Assembly (NCBI GenBank): GCA_002335385.1
Contig: DCVK01000015.1
Span: 1 to 64,000 of the forward strand
Direction of reading: 5' to 3'
From: Candidatus Aminicenantes bacterium UBA2190
GTDB taxonomy: Bacteria; Acidobacteriota; Aminicenantia; UBA2199
Length of the DNA: 64,000 nt
The notes beneath the pieces are model-generated. The model was not told the DNA's origin. It ran no database searches and saw nothing but the letters and a program-made list of their open reading frames with translations. Below are positions 53,963 to 63,999 of this stretch, piece by piece. The position numbers were made by a program, and so were the translations under genes. Each line of letters starts with the position of its first letter. Positions within the stretch are counted from its first letter, which is position 1.

Positions 53963-56900
53963 TTATCCTTTCCAGCCGCTCAGCCTCGCCAGCAGCCACC
54001 AGGCGGCAGATCCCTGGCTGGCCAGGTTCCCCTGGCTCTGCATCCCCTGGCTCATGCGCTTGGCCGGGTGGCGCACCGGGATTTCCTTCACCAGGGTTTG
54101 CTCGCCGCCAGACCAGCTCTCGATGTCGGCGGCGTCGAGCAGCATGCCCCTGTTCCGCAGCACCGACTCCCGCACCTGGCGGTTGAACTTGGACAGGATA
54201 TCGTCCGGCTCGTCCATGCCGACCGTCGCGCATACCAGTTTGATGTCAGGCAGCCTGGCAGCCAGCTCGGCCAGAGTCGCCAGGTAGCCCTCGGCGTTCA
54301 GCCTGCCGGTCAGCAGTGCCCCCTCGTCGGGCCGGATCACCGCCACCGTGGCCTGGCTCTCCAGTATGGCCTTCTCCAGGGCCCAGCGCCACTCCATCGC
54401 ATCGAGCGCCGCACCCTGCGGCAGCCAGCTCCCTTCATTCACCGCCAGCCCCATAGCGGTGGCCGTTTGCGCAATCGCCAGTCGGACGTCACTGTTCCCC
54501 AGCAGCCTCAGCCCAAGGGTGACCGGATCATTGCCCAGGGCGCTGAGCACCAGCAGCTTGTGCCGACTGGCCTGCTCCAGCCACTCGCCGGGGATGGCGT
54601 CCAACGCCGTATGTTGGTGGTTGACGATCAGCGCTTCGTTTTCGATCAGCGTCAGCGGGCCGTCGCTGAAGTCCTCCTGCGATCCGTCCCCGGCCAGCAG
54701 GCGGATCGAGTAGTTGATGCCCGCCAGCGCCGTGCCGGCCTGGTGCGTGCCCACCGTCCAGGCGTAGCTGCCCTGGTCGGCCGGCAGGCTCCCCACGATC
54801 TGGCCCACCTTGCCCGCCTTCTGGAATAGGATCAGGCGCACGGTGCCGGCGTAGCCGTTGGCGTTCCAGGTGATGTTCTGGGTCGTGCCCAGTTCCCAGC
54901 TCTCGCCGCCGTTGGGCGAGGTCATCTCCAATTGCGCCGGCTCGATCAGCCCCAGCCGGTAGTCGCTGGGATCGACGATGGTGTTGTCGGTGCTGCGCAG
55001 GTACAGGCGGTAATCAGAGCCCTTGGGCGCCATGCCGCTGTCGAGGGTCTGGCCCACGGTCCAGGCGTAGGAGCCGGCCGCTGCCGGGATATTGGCAGCG
55101 ATGTTACCAAAGCGGACGCCGTTCTTGAACAGCACCAGGCGCACCGTTCCCGTGTAGTTGACCGCGTTCCAGGTGATGGCCTTGGTCGTGCCCAGGGTCC
55201 AGTGCTCCCAGCCGTTGGGCGTGGTGAGCTGCAGGGAGGGGGCCGGGGCGGCCGCGTAATCCTGGCTGGTCTGGTCGGAAGCAATATTGGCATAGGTGCG
55301 GCTGGCCGGGGTGAAGGCGTAGCCGGCCAGGGTGGGGGTGACGGTGCCCGACCAGTCGTAGTCGACGGTGGAGGTGTAGAACCCGGAACCGTTGGTGGCC
55401 GGGTTGCCCGGCAGGCCGCTCATGACCACGCCGGCCAGGGGCGAGCTGTCAATCAGGATGGTGCCGGAGATGGCCAGTGAACTGAGCGTGAAATTGGCGG
55501 TTACGGTCATGCCGGTGGTGACGTTGGCGATGGTCAGGGGGTTGGCGGTACCCGTATGATCTCCGGTCCAGTTGACGAAGCTGTAGCCGGTGTTGGGAAC
55601 CGCGGTCACTTCGCTGGTGGAATCGCCGTGATTCACTGTTTGTACCTTGGTTCCGGTGATGGTGCCGCCGGCTCCTTCAATAAACGTCACGGTGTACTGA
55701 TTGACGGCGAAGTTGGCCGTGACGGTCATGTCAGCAATGACATTGGTCACGGTCAACGGGTTCTCGGTACCGGAATAATCTCCGGTCCAGTCGACAAAAT
55801 GATAGCCAATGCTGGGCTCGGCCGTTACCGGCGTGCAGCTGGAACCGTGCTCGACCACCTGGGTGGTCTCGCCGCTCAAGGTGCCGCCGCTGCCGGCGAT
55901 GAAAGTGACCGTGTACGCGGGGATGGTCGTCGCCGTCGGCTCGCTGCTGTACTCGCTTTCGACAACGTTCTGGTTGTTGTCGTGAGTGTCCGTACGGGTC
56001 TGTATCACGAAGTAATAGGGAGTGCCCGGGTTCAGGCCGGTCACGGGCATGGAAGTTATGGTCTTATCACTGGTCTGCTGGAAGAAAGTATAAGGGCCTC
56101 CGGAAGTGGTCCCGACAAAAATGCGGGAACCGCCGGTGTCACCGGTATAGGGAATGGCGTCCCAGGTCAGGTTGATGGTGGTCGAGTTGACCGGAGTGGC
56201 CGCCATGTTGCCGGGCGCGATGGTCTGGGTTGCGGCCCAGTCGGGATCCTTCAATTCGAGGAATGTAATTAGATCGGAGTCGTTTGAAAACAGGGCATTG
56301 TAACCTATATCTGCGGATTCCAGATTCACGAGATTGGCAACTTCGCTCGGAATGCTCCCCGAAAAACGGTTGCCGGCAAGTTCCAAGGAAGTCAATTGAA
56401 CTAAATTACTGAGTTGAGACGGGATAATCCCCGAAAATTGGTTGTCGCTGATTCCCAGATAGACCAGTTTCGTGAGATTCCCGATTTCGACCGGAATACT
56501 TCCAGATAGCTGATTATTGTACAAAAACAGCCATTCAAGATCGGTCAGACTGCCAATCTGAGCGGGAATTTCCCCTGAGAGCTGATTGCTTCTAAGGTCA
56601 AGTTGGCGCAAGCCGGTTATATTTGTGATTTCAGTGGGAATACTTCCAGTGAGCTGGTTGTAGCCAAGAAATAGACGATCGAGATTTGTCAAATTGCCAA
56701 TTTCTGCGGGAATATTTCCCGCTAGTTGATTATTCTCTATCGAAAGCCCTGCAAGGTTTGTCAAATTTCCAATCTCAATTGGAATGCTTTCTACGAATTG
56801 ATTATCAGACAAATTGATGATCCAAAGATTCGACATATCCCCAATCTCACCTGGAATGTTCCCGGAAAGGGCATTCATTCCCAGGATTAATTCGCTCACG

Positions 56901-58876
56901 CTGGTCAAATTCCCGATTTGAGTCGGCAATACTCCCGTTAGGTTATTGTTGAATAAGGTGATCTTCTTGGCATGGCTATTCTCTACTGTGATCCCAAACC
57001 ATATCCCCTCTGTCCCCGGCATGGAAAACCCGTCGGTATGCAGGGGGGGGGTCTTCCAGCCGGAGTTGTCTGTCCAGCCGTCGCCGTTGGTCGAGTTGTA
57101 GAGAGCAATCAGGGCCTCGCGCTCCAGTGTTGGAAGAGCCGAAGTCGAAACCGCGGCATAGTCCTGGCCCGTGGCATTGTCGGTAACATTCGCGTAGTCC
57201 GCATGATCCGGGGTGAAAGCGTAGCCGTCCAGGGTCGGAGTCGCCGTTCCCGTAAAGCCGTAGTTAACCGTGGCACTGTAATTGCCCGAGGCATCCGTCA
57301 CCGGTTCTCCGGGCAATCCGGACAGGGTCACGCCCGCCAATGCGAAACCGTATGCGCTCACCGTGCCGGAGATGGAGTAGGTCAGCGGCGCCGCCGCATA
57401 GTTTTGGCCCGTGCGGCTGAAGGAAACCGAAGTGTAGGTTCGCGTTGCCGGGTCAAAGACATGGCCGGCCAGGGTCGGAGTAACGGTCCCTGACCAGCCA
57501 AAGAACACGTCGGCGCTATAGAATCCCGATTCATCGGTGACCGGGTTGCCGGGCAGGCCATCGAGCACGACGCCAGCCAGCGCCGAAGCGCCGGAAGTAA
57601 CGGTGCCCGATATGGAGTATGAGGGAAGCAGGACAGCCGAATAATCCTGGGCGTCGTGGTCGGCCGTGACGGCGCTGTAGACCCGGTTGCCCGGGCTGAA
57701 GGCGTAACCGGTCAAAGTCGGCGTGACCGTTCCCGACCAGCCGTTATTCACTATTGCGGTATAGTTCCCGGAGGAGTCGGAGGCAGGATTGCCGGGCAAT
57801 CCGTTCATCACCACTCCGGCCAAAAAGGAACCGCTGCAGGTGAGGGTGCCGGAGATCGTTGGCAGCGGCATGATTTTTGCATATTGAACATCGTTCAGAA
57901 CATTTCCATCGCTATCGTTCCCGCCCATCACATAAAGATAGCCATTGCTCGCGACACTCGCATGACTGTGCCGGGCGGCACTGAGCGATGTCAGCTCTTG
58001 CCAGGTCCCCAGACTTCCATCCGCGTTGACTTCCGCATATTTCACGTCTTCCAGCACTCCGCTGGGAATATTCAGCCCCCCAGTCAGGATCAGGTGACCG
58101 TCATGCTCTGCGAGGCCATGAGCTACCAGGGACGGATTGAGCGTTGTTGAATTTTGCCAACTATCCAGGCTGCCATTTGCGTTTATCGCAGTGTATTTCA
58201 CGTCACCCAGGGTATAATAGCTGCCGTTCCATCCACTTCCCCCCAGGGTGTAGATGCGCCCAGCGCAGGCCACGCTCGTATTTCCATATCGCGCAGGGCT
58301 GAAGGATGTCGTGCTCTGCCAGGCTCCGAGGCTTCCATCCGCATTGATGGGCGCGTATTGAACATCGGTCAAGGGGGAGGCGGCACTGTAGTAAAAGCCT
58401 TGAATCACATAGAGATATCCATTATAGGCCACGCTTGAAAACGCAAGACGGCCCGGGCTGAAGCTGGTCGCATACTGCCAGGCGCCAAGGCTTCCATCCG
58501 CATTGATCGGTGCGTATTGAACATCGTTGAGCACTCCGCCACCGGTGGGTGCCCCCCCCAGCACATAAAGATATCCGTTATACGCCACACTGGCATGACT
58601 TCTTCGACCCGTATTGAATGATGTGGTGCTCTGCCAGGCACCCAGACTTCCATCGGCATTGATCGGCGCGAACTGGACATCGTTGAAGCGAGTCACATCA
58701 TCCGCAGTGCCACCCAGCACATAGAGGTATCCATTGTAGGCCACTCCGGAATGAGAGCCCCGAGGAATCGCAAAAGAAGTCGCTGTATTCCAGGCCGCCA
58801 ACTCGATTGGAGCCTGCGCCCGGATTGTTTGAGCCAGAAGCAATAACAAGAAGAATGCACCGGCTATCTTTTTCAT
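53963..58876 (-). CDS. Giant secreted mosaic protein with kelch-like, LRR and InlB repeats
   Basis: About 1637 aa from the ATG at 58876 (AGGAG). Signal peptide ends TIRAQ. Order: ~six kelch-like repeats of about 60 aa (~20-335; VAYNGYLYVLGG, NADGSLGAWQ); three carboxypeptidase-regulatory-like domains (~335-580); a plant-type LRR region (~580-870) of nine 24-residue units of the type L(S/T)G.IP.EIGNLTNL; an FN3-like domain (~885-985); two InlB-type repeats (~985-1130); a fourth regulatory-like domain; two Kre9/KNH1-like domains (~1212-1408); and the same C-terminal domain as the caspase-like protein (~1408-1637; FNRQVRES, DAADIESW, AAWWLLARLSGW). Likely a secreted adhesin. Its last ~500 residues are close to those of the 16-kb protein. 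Confidence 0.88.
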   Translation of the reverse strand: MKKIAGAFFLLLLLAQTIRAQAPIELAAWNTATSFAIPRGSHSGVAYNGYLYVLGGTADDVTRFNDVQFAPINADGSLGAWQSTTSFNTGRRSHASVAYNGYLYVLGGAPTGGGVLNDVQYAPINADGSLGAWQYATSFSPGRLAFSSVAYNGYLYVIQGFYYSAASPLTDVQYAPINADGSLGAWQSTTSFSPARYGNTSVACAGRIYTLGGSGWNGSYYTLGDVKYTAINANGSLDSWQNSTTLNPSLVAHGLAEHDGHLILTGGLNIPSGVLEDVKYAEVNADGSLGTWQELTSLSAARHSHASVASNGYLYVMGGNDSDGNVLNDVQYAKIMPLPTISGTLTCSGSFLAGVVMNGLPGNPASDSSGNYTAIVNNGWSGTVTPTLTGYAFSPGNRVYSAVTADHDAQDYSAVLLPSYSISGTVTSGASALAGVVLDGLPGNPVTDESGFYSADVFFGWSGTVTPTLAGHVFDPATRTYTSVSFSRTGQNYAAAPLTYSISGTVSAYGFALAGVTLSGLPGEPVTDASGNYSATVNYGFTGTATPTLDGYAFTPDHADYANVTDNATGQDYAAVSTSALPTLEREALIALYNSTNGDGWTDNSGWKTPPLHTDGFSMPGTEGIWFGITVENSHAKKITLFNNNLTGVLPTQIGNLTSVSELILGMNALSGNIPGEIGDMSNLWIINLSDNQFVESIPIEIGNLTNLAGLSIENNQLAGNIPAEIGNLTNLDRLFLGYNQLTGSIPTEITNITGLRQLDLRSNQLSGEIPAQIGSLTDLEWLFLYNNQLSGSIPVEIGNLTKLVYLGISDNQFSGIIPSQLSNLVQLTSLELAGNRFSGSIPSEVANLVNLESADIGYNALFSNDSDLITFLELKDPDWAATQTIAPGNMAATPVNSTTINLTWDAIPYTGDTGGSRIFVGTTSGGPYTFFQQTSDKTITSMPVTGLNPGTPYYFVIQTRTDTHDNNQNVVESEYSSEPTATTIPAYTVTFIAGSGGTLSGETTQVVEHGSSCTPVTAEPSIGYHFVDWTGDYSGTENPLTVTNVIADMTVTANFAVNQYTVTFIEGAGGTITGTKVQTVNHGDSTSEVTAVPNTGYSFVNWTGDHTGTANPLTIANVTTGMTVTANFTLSSLAISGTILIDSSPLAGVVMSGLPGNPATNGSGFYTSTVDYDWSGTVTPTLAGYAFTPASRTYANIASDQTSQDYAAAPAPSLQLTTPNGWEHWTLGTTKAITWNAVNYTGTVRLVLFKNGVRFGNIAANIPAAAGSYAWTVGQTLDSGMAPKGSDYRLYLRSTDNTIVDPSDYRLGLIEPAQLEMTSPNGGESWELGTTQNITWNANGYAGTVRLILFQKAGKVGQIVGSLPADQGSYAWTVGTHQAGTALAGINYSIRLLAGDGSQEDFSDGPLTLIENEALIVNHQHTALDAIPGEWLEQASRHKLLVLSALGNDPVTLGLRLLGNSDVRLAIAQTATAMGLAVNEGSWLPQGAALDAMEWRWALEKAILESQATVAVIRPDEGALLTGRLNAEGYLATLAELAARLPDIKLVCATVGMDEPDDILSKFNRQVRESVLRNRGMLLDAADIESWSGGEQTLVKEIPVRHPAKRMSQGMQSQGNLASQGSAAWWLLARLSGWKG

Positions 58877-59405
58877 TTTGTATCTCCTGTGAATCAAATC
58901 GGCCAATCACTACAATCCATTGCCTCGGCAACGGCCTCAATAGAGGAAGTGGAATGAAAAAAGCGCTTGATTGCTTCGCTGTTCAAGGTTTTTTCGGCAA
59001 AATCCGGACAATAAAGAGGTCCCCTGAATTGGCTCCTCCATTGAACTGGATAAATATTAAAAATACCTTCTCCTTGTGATGACGCCCCAAAATGTGAAGG
59101 AACATTAAACAGAACTGAAGCTCAAATGTCAATACAGGTGCTTACATGGAACAATCGGGAAAAAAGAGCCTACGTGACATCGTGACCGGCTTCCGAACGG
59201 AAGCCGGGACAGTCCGTGCAAATTTGGAAATTTCGCGCCAAAGGAAGGAATTGCCTCCTTTTGCCTTTTATCCCCTAATCGCCTATCGCCTCCAGCCTAT
59301 TGCCTTTCCATCCGCTGAGTGCCTTCCATACACCCATGCATTCCTGCATCCATGCTGTTGTCTTTTCCTGCACCGTCATCCGTACACTGCCAGCCAAGTT
59401 CATTC
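58877..59405. other. Gene-free stretch with palindrome and period-7 array
   Basis: About 530 bp between two minus-strand genes. CCGGCTTCCG-AA-CGGAAGCCGG, a perfect palindrome, is at 59186-59207. Heptamers ATCGCCT, ATCGCCT, CCAGCCT, ATTGCCT are at 59278-59305, about 100 bp from the DUF5916 gene stop. No sigma-54 site like that of the caspase gene is found before the mosaic protein. Confidence 0.6.
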
Positions 59406-61643
59406 CTACATCTGCCACGAATAACTGACCTTCATGAAGACGGTCCGGTCGCTGCGGGTCAGGCGGTAGTCCTGGCTGCCCAGGGCGTTGTCGCTGTAGC
59501 CCAGGAACAGGACGGTGCGCGGGTTCAGCTTGTAGGAAAAGAGGAACTGGCTAAAGAAGTGCTTGAACTCCGGGTCGACGGGGAAGGAGTAGTTGGCGAC
59601 GTTGTAGCGGTAGTCTACGTACTGGGCGACGGCGCGCAGGAACATGCGCAGATTGAGGTGGTAGATGACCTTGCCCTGGGTGATGTTGGCCGTGTACAGC
59701 TCGGCGCCGTTCACCTTCATGCGTACGTAATTATGGTCGGCCTCGAAGGCCAGGCGCCGGCCGACGTTGAGCGTGATCGTCGGGTTGGCCTGTACCTGCC
59801 AGCCGGGGCGGACATTCTCGTAGTCGATGCGGTCGCCCAGGTTGCCGTAGAAGGCCAGCCGCACGGCGGCGTGGGGCGACAGCCCCAGGAGAGCTTCGGC
59901 CGCCCACAGGGGGAAGGTCCGGCCCCGGTAGTCCTCGTGCATGCGGTAGCCGTAGAGATTGAAATAGCTCTGCATGGCGCCGCGGAAGACGAAGTTCAGG
60001 CTGTTCATCTCGAAGAGGAACCGCCCCTGATGGTCCTCGGAGCGCTCCCAGTTGCTGCCCAGCATGATCCGTGACCACCAGCCGCGGTCGCGGAGCCAGC
60101 CGTAACTAACGCCGCCCTCCAGCTCGCGGTAGTCGACCCTGGGCATGAAGCCCAGGTCGGCGCGAAACTCCGGTCCCACGTCGTCGTACTCAACCCAGTA
60201 TTGCAGGTTGCGCCCCTGGTGCTCGAACTGGGCGCCGAAGGCGCGGTCGCCCAGCGTGCCCAGCGGCTGACCGAAGTCGAGGGCGACCTCCCCGGGATAA
60301 CGGGTCGAGGAGCCGAGGAACTGGAAGGTCACCTTGTCGCGGCGGCTGAAGCGCGCCGCGCCGTCGAAGCCGAAGACACGGTTGAAATAATCATCGCCGC
60401 TGCGGTTGGTGAACAGGGCGCCCAGCGTGTAGCGGCTGCCGAAGTCGCGCTTGGTGCGCAGCACCAGCGCCGACGAGAGCTGGTCGAGCGAGGCGGCGCC
60501 CGACCCCTGGCTGCCCGGGAAAATGAGGTTGGTCAGTTCGTCCTGGACGAAGTAGGCGCCGATGGTATTCCGTCCCTCCTTGCCCGACAGCTTCAGCCCC
60601 CAGCGCGGATCGCGCAGCGTGCGGGTGTAGATGGCCCGGAACGGCGAGGCGAAGAAGTCGGCCCCCTCGGTGAAGAAGGGGCGCTTCTCCTGGTAGTACA
60701 GGGCGAAGGGCTGGTTGACGTCCAGCTGGCGCGCATCGGCCTCCACCTGGGAGAAGTCAGGGTTGACCGTGGCGTTCAGCGTAAGGTTGGAGGTGACCCC
60801 CCACTTGGCGGTCAGGCCGGGATCGAGGTCCCTGGACACGCTCGCGAAATCGCCGCCGGGCATCTCCCCGCGGGCGTCGGTGCGGATGCCGGTCAGGGTA
60901 GGGACGAGCTCGATGCGCCGGCCGGGCTTGATGCCGGCGAAGCCGCGGATCTTCATGAACTGGCACTGGTAGCAGTTGTTGTCGCGGCCGATCGGCACCA
61001 GTCCCAGGCGATGACGCTGCGAACGCGGGTACCAGCGTGAGATGTCCAGCCCCCACACCTGGGCGCCGGCCGTGCGCTGGAACTGCAGCGAGGAGAAGGG
61101 GATGGCCATCTCGATGGTATAGCCCTTGTCGTGGATGCGACCGGCCGAGTCCCAGATGGCGTCCCACGACATGTCGCCGCCGACGGTCTCCATTCCGTCG
61201 CGCTGCACGCCCAGCGGGTTGCAGCCGAAGAAATAATTGCGTCGCTCGTCGTTGAAGGTGTCGAGGTTGATGTTGATCAGGTCGTCGGCGTCGAAGGAAT
61301 CGCGCTCGGCGTAGCGGGCGCGGATCGCGCCCGGCTCGGGATCGAAGCATTCCAGGCCGAAGTAGATGGCGTCCTTGTCGTAGAAGACGCGCACCTCGGT
61401 GCGCAACGACGCGGGGATGTTCTCGCCCGGCTCGGTCTCGAACGGCAGGTCGAGCGGCAGCGACCGCTGCCAGGCCGGTTCGTCGAGGCGGCCGTCGACG
61501 GAGATCTTTTCCTCGATGCGCGGCAAATCGACCGGCTGGGGCGGAGGAGGCTTGGGGGCCTCCTGGGCGCCCAGGCCGGGTTGCGCCGCCAGGAACAACG
61601 CTAGGCAGCCCAAAAATAGTTCAATTTTTTGAATTTTCCTCAT
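59406..61643 (-). CDS. CBM9/DUF5916 outer-membrane protein
   Basis: About 745 aa from the ATG at 61643 (GAGGAAG site). Signal peptide ends QPGLGAQ; a Pro-rich stretch follows. A CBM9-like beta-sandwich (~45-230) starts KISVDGRLDEPAWQ and has FYDKDAIYFGLECFD. The DUF5916 barrel (~235-745) shows NPDFSQVEADARQLDVNQ and RPFFTEGADFF, hallmarks of the family, and many amphipathic strands. Such proteins occur in Bacteroidota and Acidobacteriota relatives; substrate unknown. Stands alone between repeat arrays. Confidence 0.92.
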   Translation of the reverse strand: MRKIQKIELFLGCLALFLAAQPGLGAQEAPKPPPPQPVDLPRIEEKISVDGRLDEPAWQRSLPLDLPFETEPGENIPASLRTEVRVFYDKDAIYFGLECFDPEPGAIRARYAERDSFDADDLININLDTFNDERRNYFFGCNPLGVQRDGMETVGGDMSWDAIWDSAGRIHDKGYTIEMAIPFSSLQFQRTAGAQVWGLDISRWYPRSQRHRLGLVPIGRDNNCYQCQFMKIRGFAGIKPGRRIELVPTLTGIRTDARGEMPGGDFASVSRDLDPGLTAKWGVTSNLTLNATVNPDFSQVEADARQLDVNQPFALYYQEKRPFFTEGADFFASPFRAIYTRTLRDPRWGLKLSGKEGRNTIGAYFVQDELTNLIFPGSQGSGAASLDQLSSALVLRTKRDFGSRYTLGALFTNRSGDDYFNRVFGFDGAARFSRRDKVTFQFLGSSTRYPGEVALDFGQPLGTLGDRAFGAQFEHQGRNLQYWVEYDDVGPEFRADLGFMPRVDYRELEGGVSYGWLRDRGWWSRIMLGSNWERSEDHQGRFLFEMNSLNFVFRGAMQSYFNLYGYRMHEDYRGRTFPLWAAEALLGLSPHAAVRLAFYGNLGDRIDYENVRPGWQVQANPTITLNVGRRLAFEADHNYVRMKVNGAELYTANITQGKVIYHLNLRMFLRAVAQYVDYRYNVANYSFPVDPEFKHFFSQFLFSYKLNPRTVLFLGYSDNALGSQDYRLTRSDRTVFMKVSYSWQM

Positions 61644-61731
61644 GGTCTTCCTCGCCCCTGTCAATGCCATGATTATAAATACGCATTCCATCGCCCTTTC
61701 GGTTTTTTTCACGCTCTTCCTCTTGCTGCCA

Positions 61732-61794
61732 TCTAGCGTCTAACTTCTGTCGTCTGTCCTCTGTCGTCTATCATCTGTCGTCTAACGTCTTTCT
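61732..61794. repeat. Period-7 array TCTGTCG type
   Basis: Nine heptamers in register (TCTAGCG, TCTAACT, TCTGTCG, TCTGTCC, TCTGTCG, TCTATCA, TCTGTCG, TCTAACG, TCTTTCT). Ends 3 bp from the comEC stop codon. Confidence 0.8.
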
Positions 61795-61797
61795 TCT

Positions 61798-63999
61798 TTA
61801 CTTGGATACCTCGATCCCCAGCCCCGCCAGCGTCGACGCGATCATGATCCCTCCTCTCCTTGCCGTCGCCAGCCAGCGGATTCCGCGCTGCTTCAGGCGC
61901 CCGAGGACCTCGCGATGGGGAAAGCCGTAGGAACTGTGGGCCGGGGCCGAGATCACCGCGACTCCGGGCTTGACCGCGTCGAGGAACGCCGCGGAAGAAG
62001 ATGTGCGCGAGCCGTGGTGGGGAACTTTGAGGACGGTTGACGCGAGCCCCGGGCCGAATTCGTTGTCGAGCCCGGCTTCGACCCCCTTCTCGATATCGCC
62101 GCAGAGGAGGAAAGATGCGCCGCCGTCGGAAACGCGCAGGACCATGGAGTGATCGTTGTGGGCGCTGCCGCTGTCGATGAACCGGGGCGGGAACAGGCAT
62201 ATGATCGAACCATCACCGACCTGTTGGCTGAAACCGCGAGTTACCTTGCGGAGAAGTGTTTTCGCGGGCCGGGCGCCCAGCAACTGTTGAAAATAAGCAT
62301 CATCGGCCGCGGTGGATGAGATCCATAGTTCTTCGGGCTTCAGGACGCCGATGATCTCGCTCATGCCTTCGGCATGGTCGGGATGGCAGTGGCTCACCGC
62401 CGCCCAGCGGACGCGGATGCGCTTCTGAATAAGGAAGGGCAGGACCAGGCGCCGGCCGACCTGGAAGTCGGAGAAGCTGGAGCCGCCGCCGTCGACCAGC
62501 AGGGCGTCGCCGTTGGCAAAGGCGGCGACGACGGCGTCGCCGTGGCCGACGTCCAGGAAGTATATTTCCAGGTTCCGCGGGCGGTAGCGCCGCGGCGGCA
62601 GGGAGATGAAGACGAAAATGGCGGCGAGCAGCAGCGCCGCCAGGGCCCGCCCGCGGGTCTTCAGCCGTTCCAGGGAGACGGCGTAAAAAAGCAGGCCGGC
62701 GGCGGCCAGCAGCCAGAGCGGCGGCGGCGGACGGAAAACGGTCAGGGAGAGATGATCGTAGATCCAGGCGCTGACCGCGAAAAACGCGTCCAGGGCGATC
62801 CCGGCCGGCAGCAGCGCCAGGGCGGCGGCCGTTGCCGGCAGCCAGGCCAGGAACAGGAGCAGCACGCCGCAGACGGTAACGACAGCCGCCAGCGGCGCCA
62901 GCAACAGGCCGCTAAAAAAACCGGAAAAGGCGTAGCGCTGAAAAAAATAGAGCGAGAGCGGCAGCGCCATCAGGGCGGCGGAAAAATTGGCCGAGACCAG
63001 CTCGGCGGCCCAGCGCGGCAGCGCACTCAGGCGCGGCAGGAAAATGCCGCGCCCGGCAAGGATGGCCGCGGTGAGGGCGAAGGTGAGGACGAAGCCGGGA
63101 TCGAGGAACTGCGCCGGGTTGACGGCCAGCAGCAGCAGGCCGCAGAAGGAGATGATGTTGGACGGCTCCACGTCCATGAACCACACCCGGCCGGCGAACA
63201 CCAGCAGCGCCATCAGCACCGCCCGCTCGGCCGAGACATCGAAGCCGGAAAGGGCCAGGAAGAGCAGCAGCAGCAGGGCGGTGATCCCGTAGCGCGTCCT
63301 GAGGGCGAGGCGCAGCCAGCGGCAGGCCAGGAGCGAGACCAGGGCCAGGATGGCGATGTTGCCGCCCGAGATGGCCAGCAGGTGGAAGACGCCGCTGCCG
63401 ATGAGCACCTCCTGCTCGCCGTTCTCCAGCCGGCCGCGGTCGCCCAGCAGCGTGGCTTCCAGGAAGACCCCCGGCGGTTGCAGCGCGCCGTCCCGCAGGT
63501 AGCGGGCCTCGATGGCCCGGCGCACGCGGTCGCGCCAGGCGCCGATGAAGCGCCAGAATGGGTGCGCCGTCCTCACCACCCGCACCAGCTGGGCCGACTT
63601 GCTGAAGGCCGACAGCTGGATCCCCTTGTACAAGAGGTAGGTCTCGTAGGGATTGGCGAAGAAATTGCGGTTGGGACGGCGCGCCTCGACGCGGGCGTCG
63701 ACCTCGATGCGGTCGCCGCGGTTCAGCTGGCGCAGGTCGCCGTTGCAGGCGACGCGGACGGTCATCCCGGCCCGGCCGCTGCCGGGCCGGGACCGGCCGA
63801 TCGCGTGCGCGCGCAGCAGCAGCAGCGAGCGCCCGGCGCCGATCTCGGGAAAGGCCAGCAGCTCACCGCTCACGGTGACGTACTCGTCGGCCGGGAACGG
63901 CAGGTCCCGCCCTTCATGGAAGGCGTCGCGCCGGCGCAGGTAGGCGCCGGCCAGGAGCAGCGCCAGCGCCAGCGCGACGAGCGCGTGGGCGGAGCGGTA
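61798..63999 (-). CDS. comEC: ComEC/Rec2 DNA-uptake channel, 5' end outside window
   Basis: The frame is still open at the window edge, so the N-terminus is missing; a GTG at 63873 lies inside the gene. The visible part has an OB-fold region (~DUF4131; RGDRIEVDARVEARRPN), the competence domain with HLLAISGGNIAIL and a series of membrane helices, and a C-terminal metallo-beta-lactamase-like domain (FLDVGHGDAVV, SHCHPDHAEG, KVPHHGSRTSS). ComEC carries single-stranded DNA across the inner membrane in natural transformation; the C-terminal domain is thought to act as nuclease. Confidence 0.95.
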   Translation of the reverse strand, partial: YRSAHALVALALALLLAGAYLRRRDAFHEGRDLPFPADEYVTVSGELLAFPEIGAGRSLLLLRAHAIGRSRPGSGRAGMTVRVACNGDLRQLNRGDRIEVDARVEARRPNRNFFANPYETYLLYKGIQLSAFSKSAQLVRVVRTAHPFWRFIGAWRDRVRRAIEARYLRDGALQPPGVFLEATLLGDRGRLENGEQEVLIGSGVFHLLAISGGNIAILALVSLLACRWLRLALRTRYGITALLLLLFLALSGFDVSAERAVLMALLVFAGRVWFMDVEPSNIISFCGLLLLAVNPAQFLDPGFVLTFALTAAILAGRGIFLPRLSALPRWAAELVSANFSAALMALPLSLYFFQRYAFSGFFSGLLLAPLAAVVTVCGVLLLFLAWLPATAAALALLPAGIALDAFFAVSAWIYDHLSLTVFRPPPPLWLLAAAGLLFYAVSLERLKTRGRALAALLLAAIFVFISLPPRRYRPRNLEIYFLDVGHGDAVVAAFANGDALLVDGGGSSFSDFQVGRRLVLPFLIQKRIRVRWAAVSHCHPDHAEGMSEIIGVLKPEELWISSTAADDAYFQQLLGARPAKTLLRKVTRGFSQQVGDGSIICLFPPRFIDSGSAHNDHSMVLRVSDGGASFLLCGDIEKGVEAGLDNEFGPGLASTVLKVPHHGSRTSSSAAFLDAVKPGVAVISAPAHSSYGFPHREVLGRLKQRGIRWLATARRGGIMIASTLAGLGIEVSK

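Noticed and set aside
58880..59100. Search for a sigma-54 promoter before the second mosaic protein
   Set aside because: No GG-N10-GC pair with flanking match was found on the minus strand.
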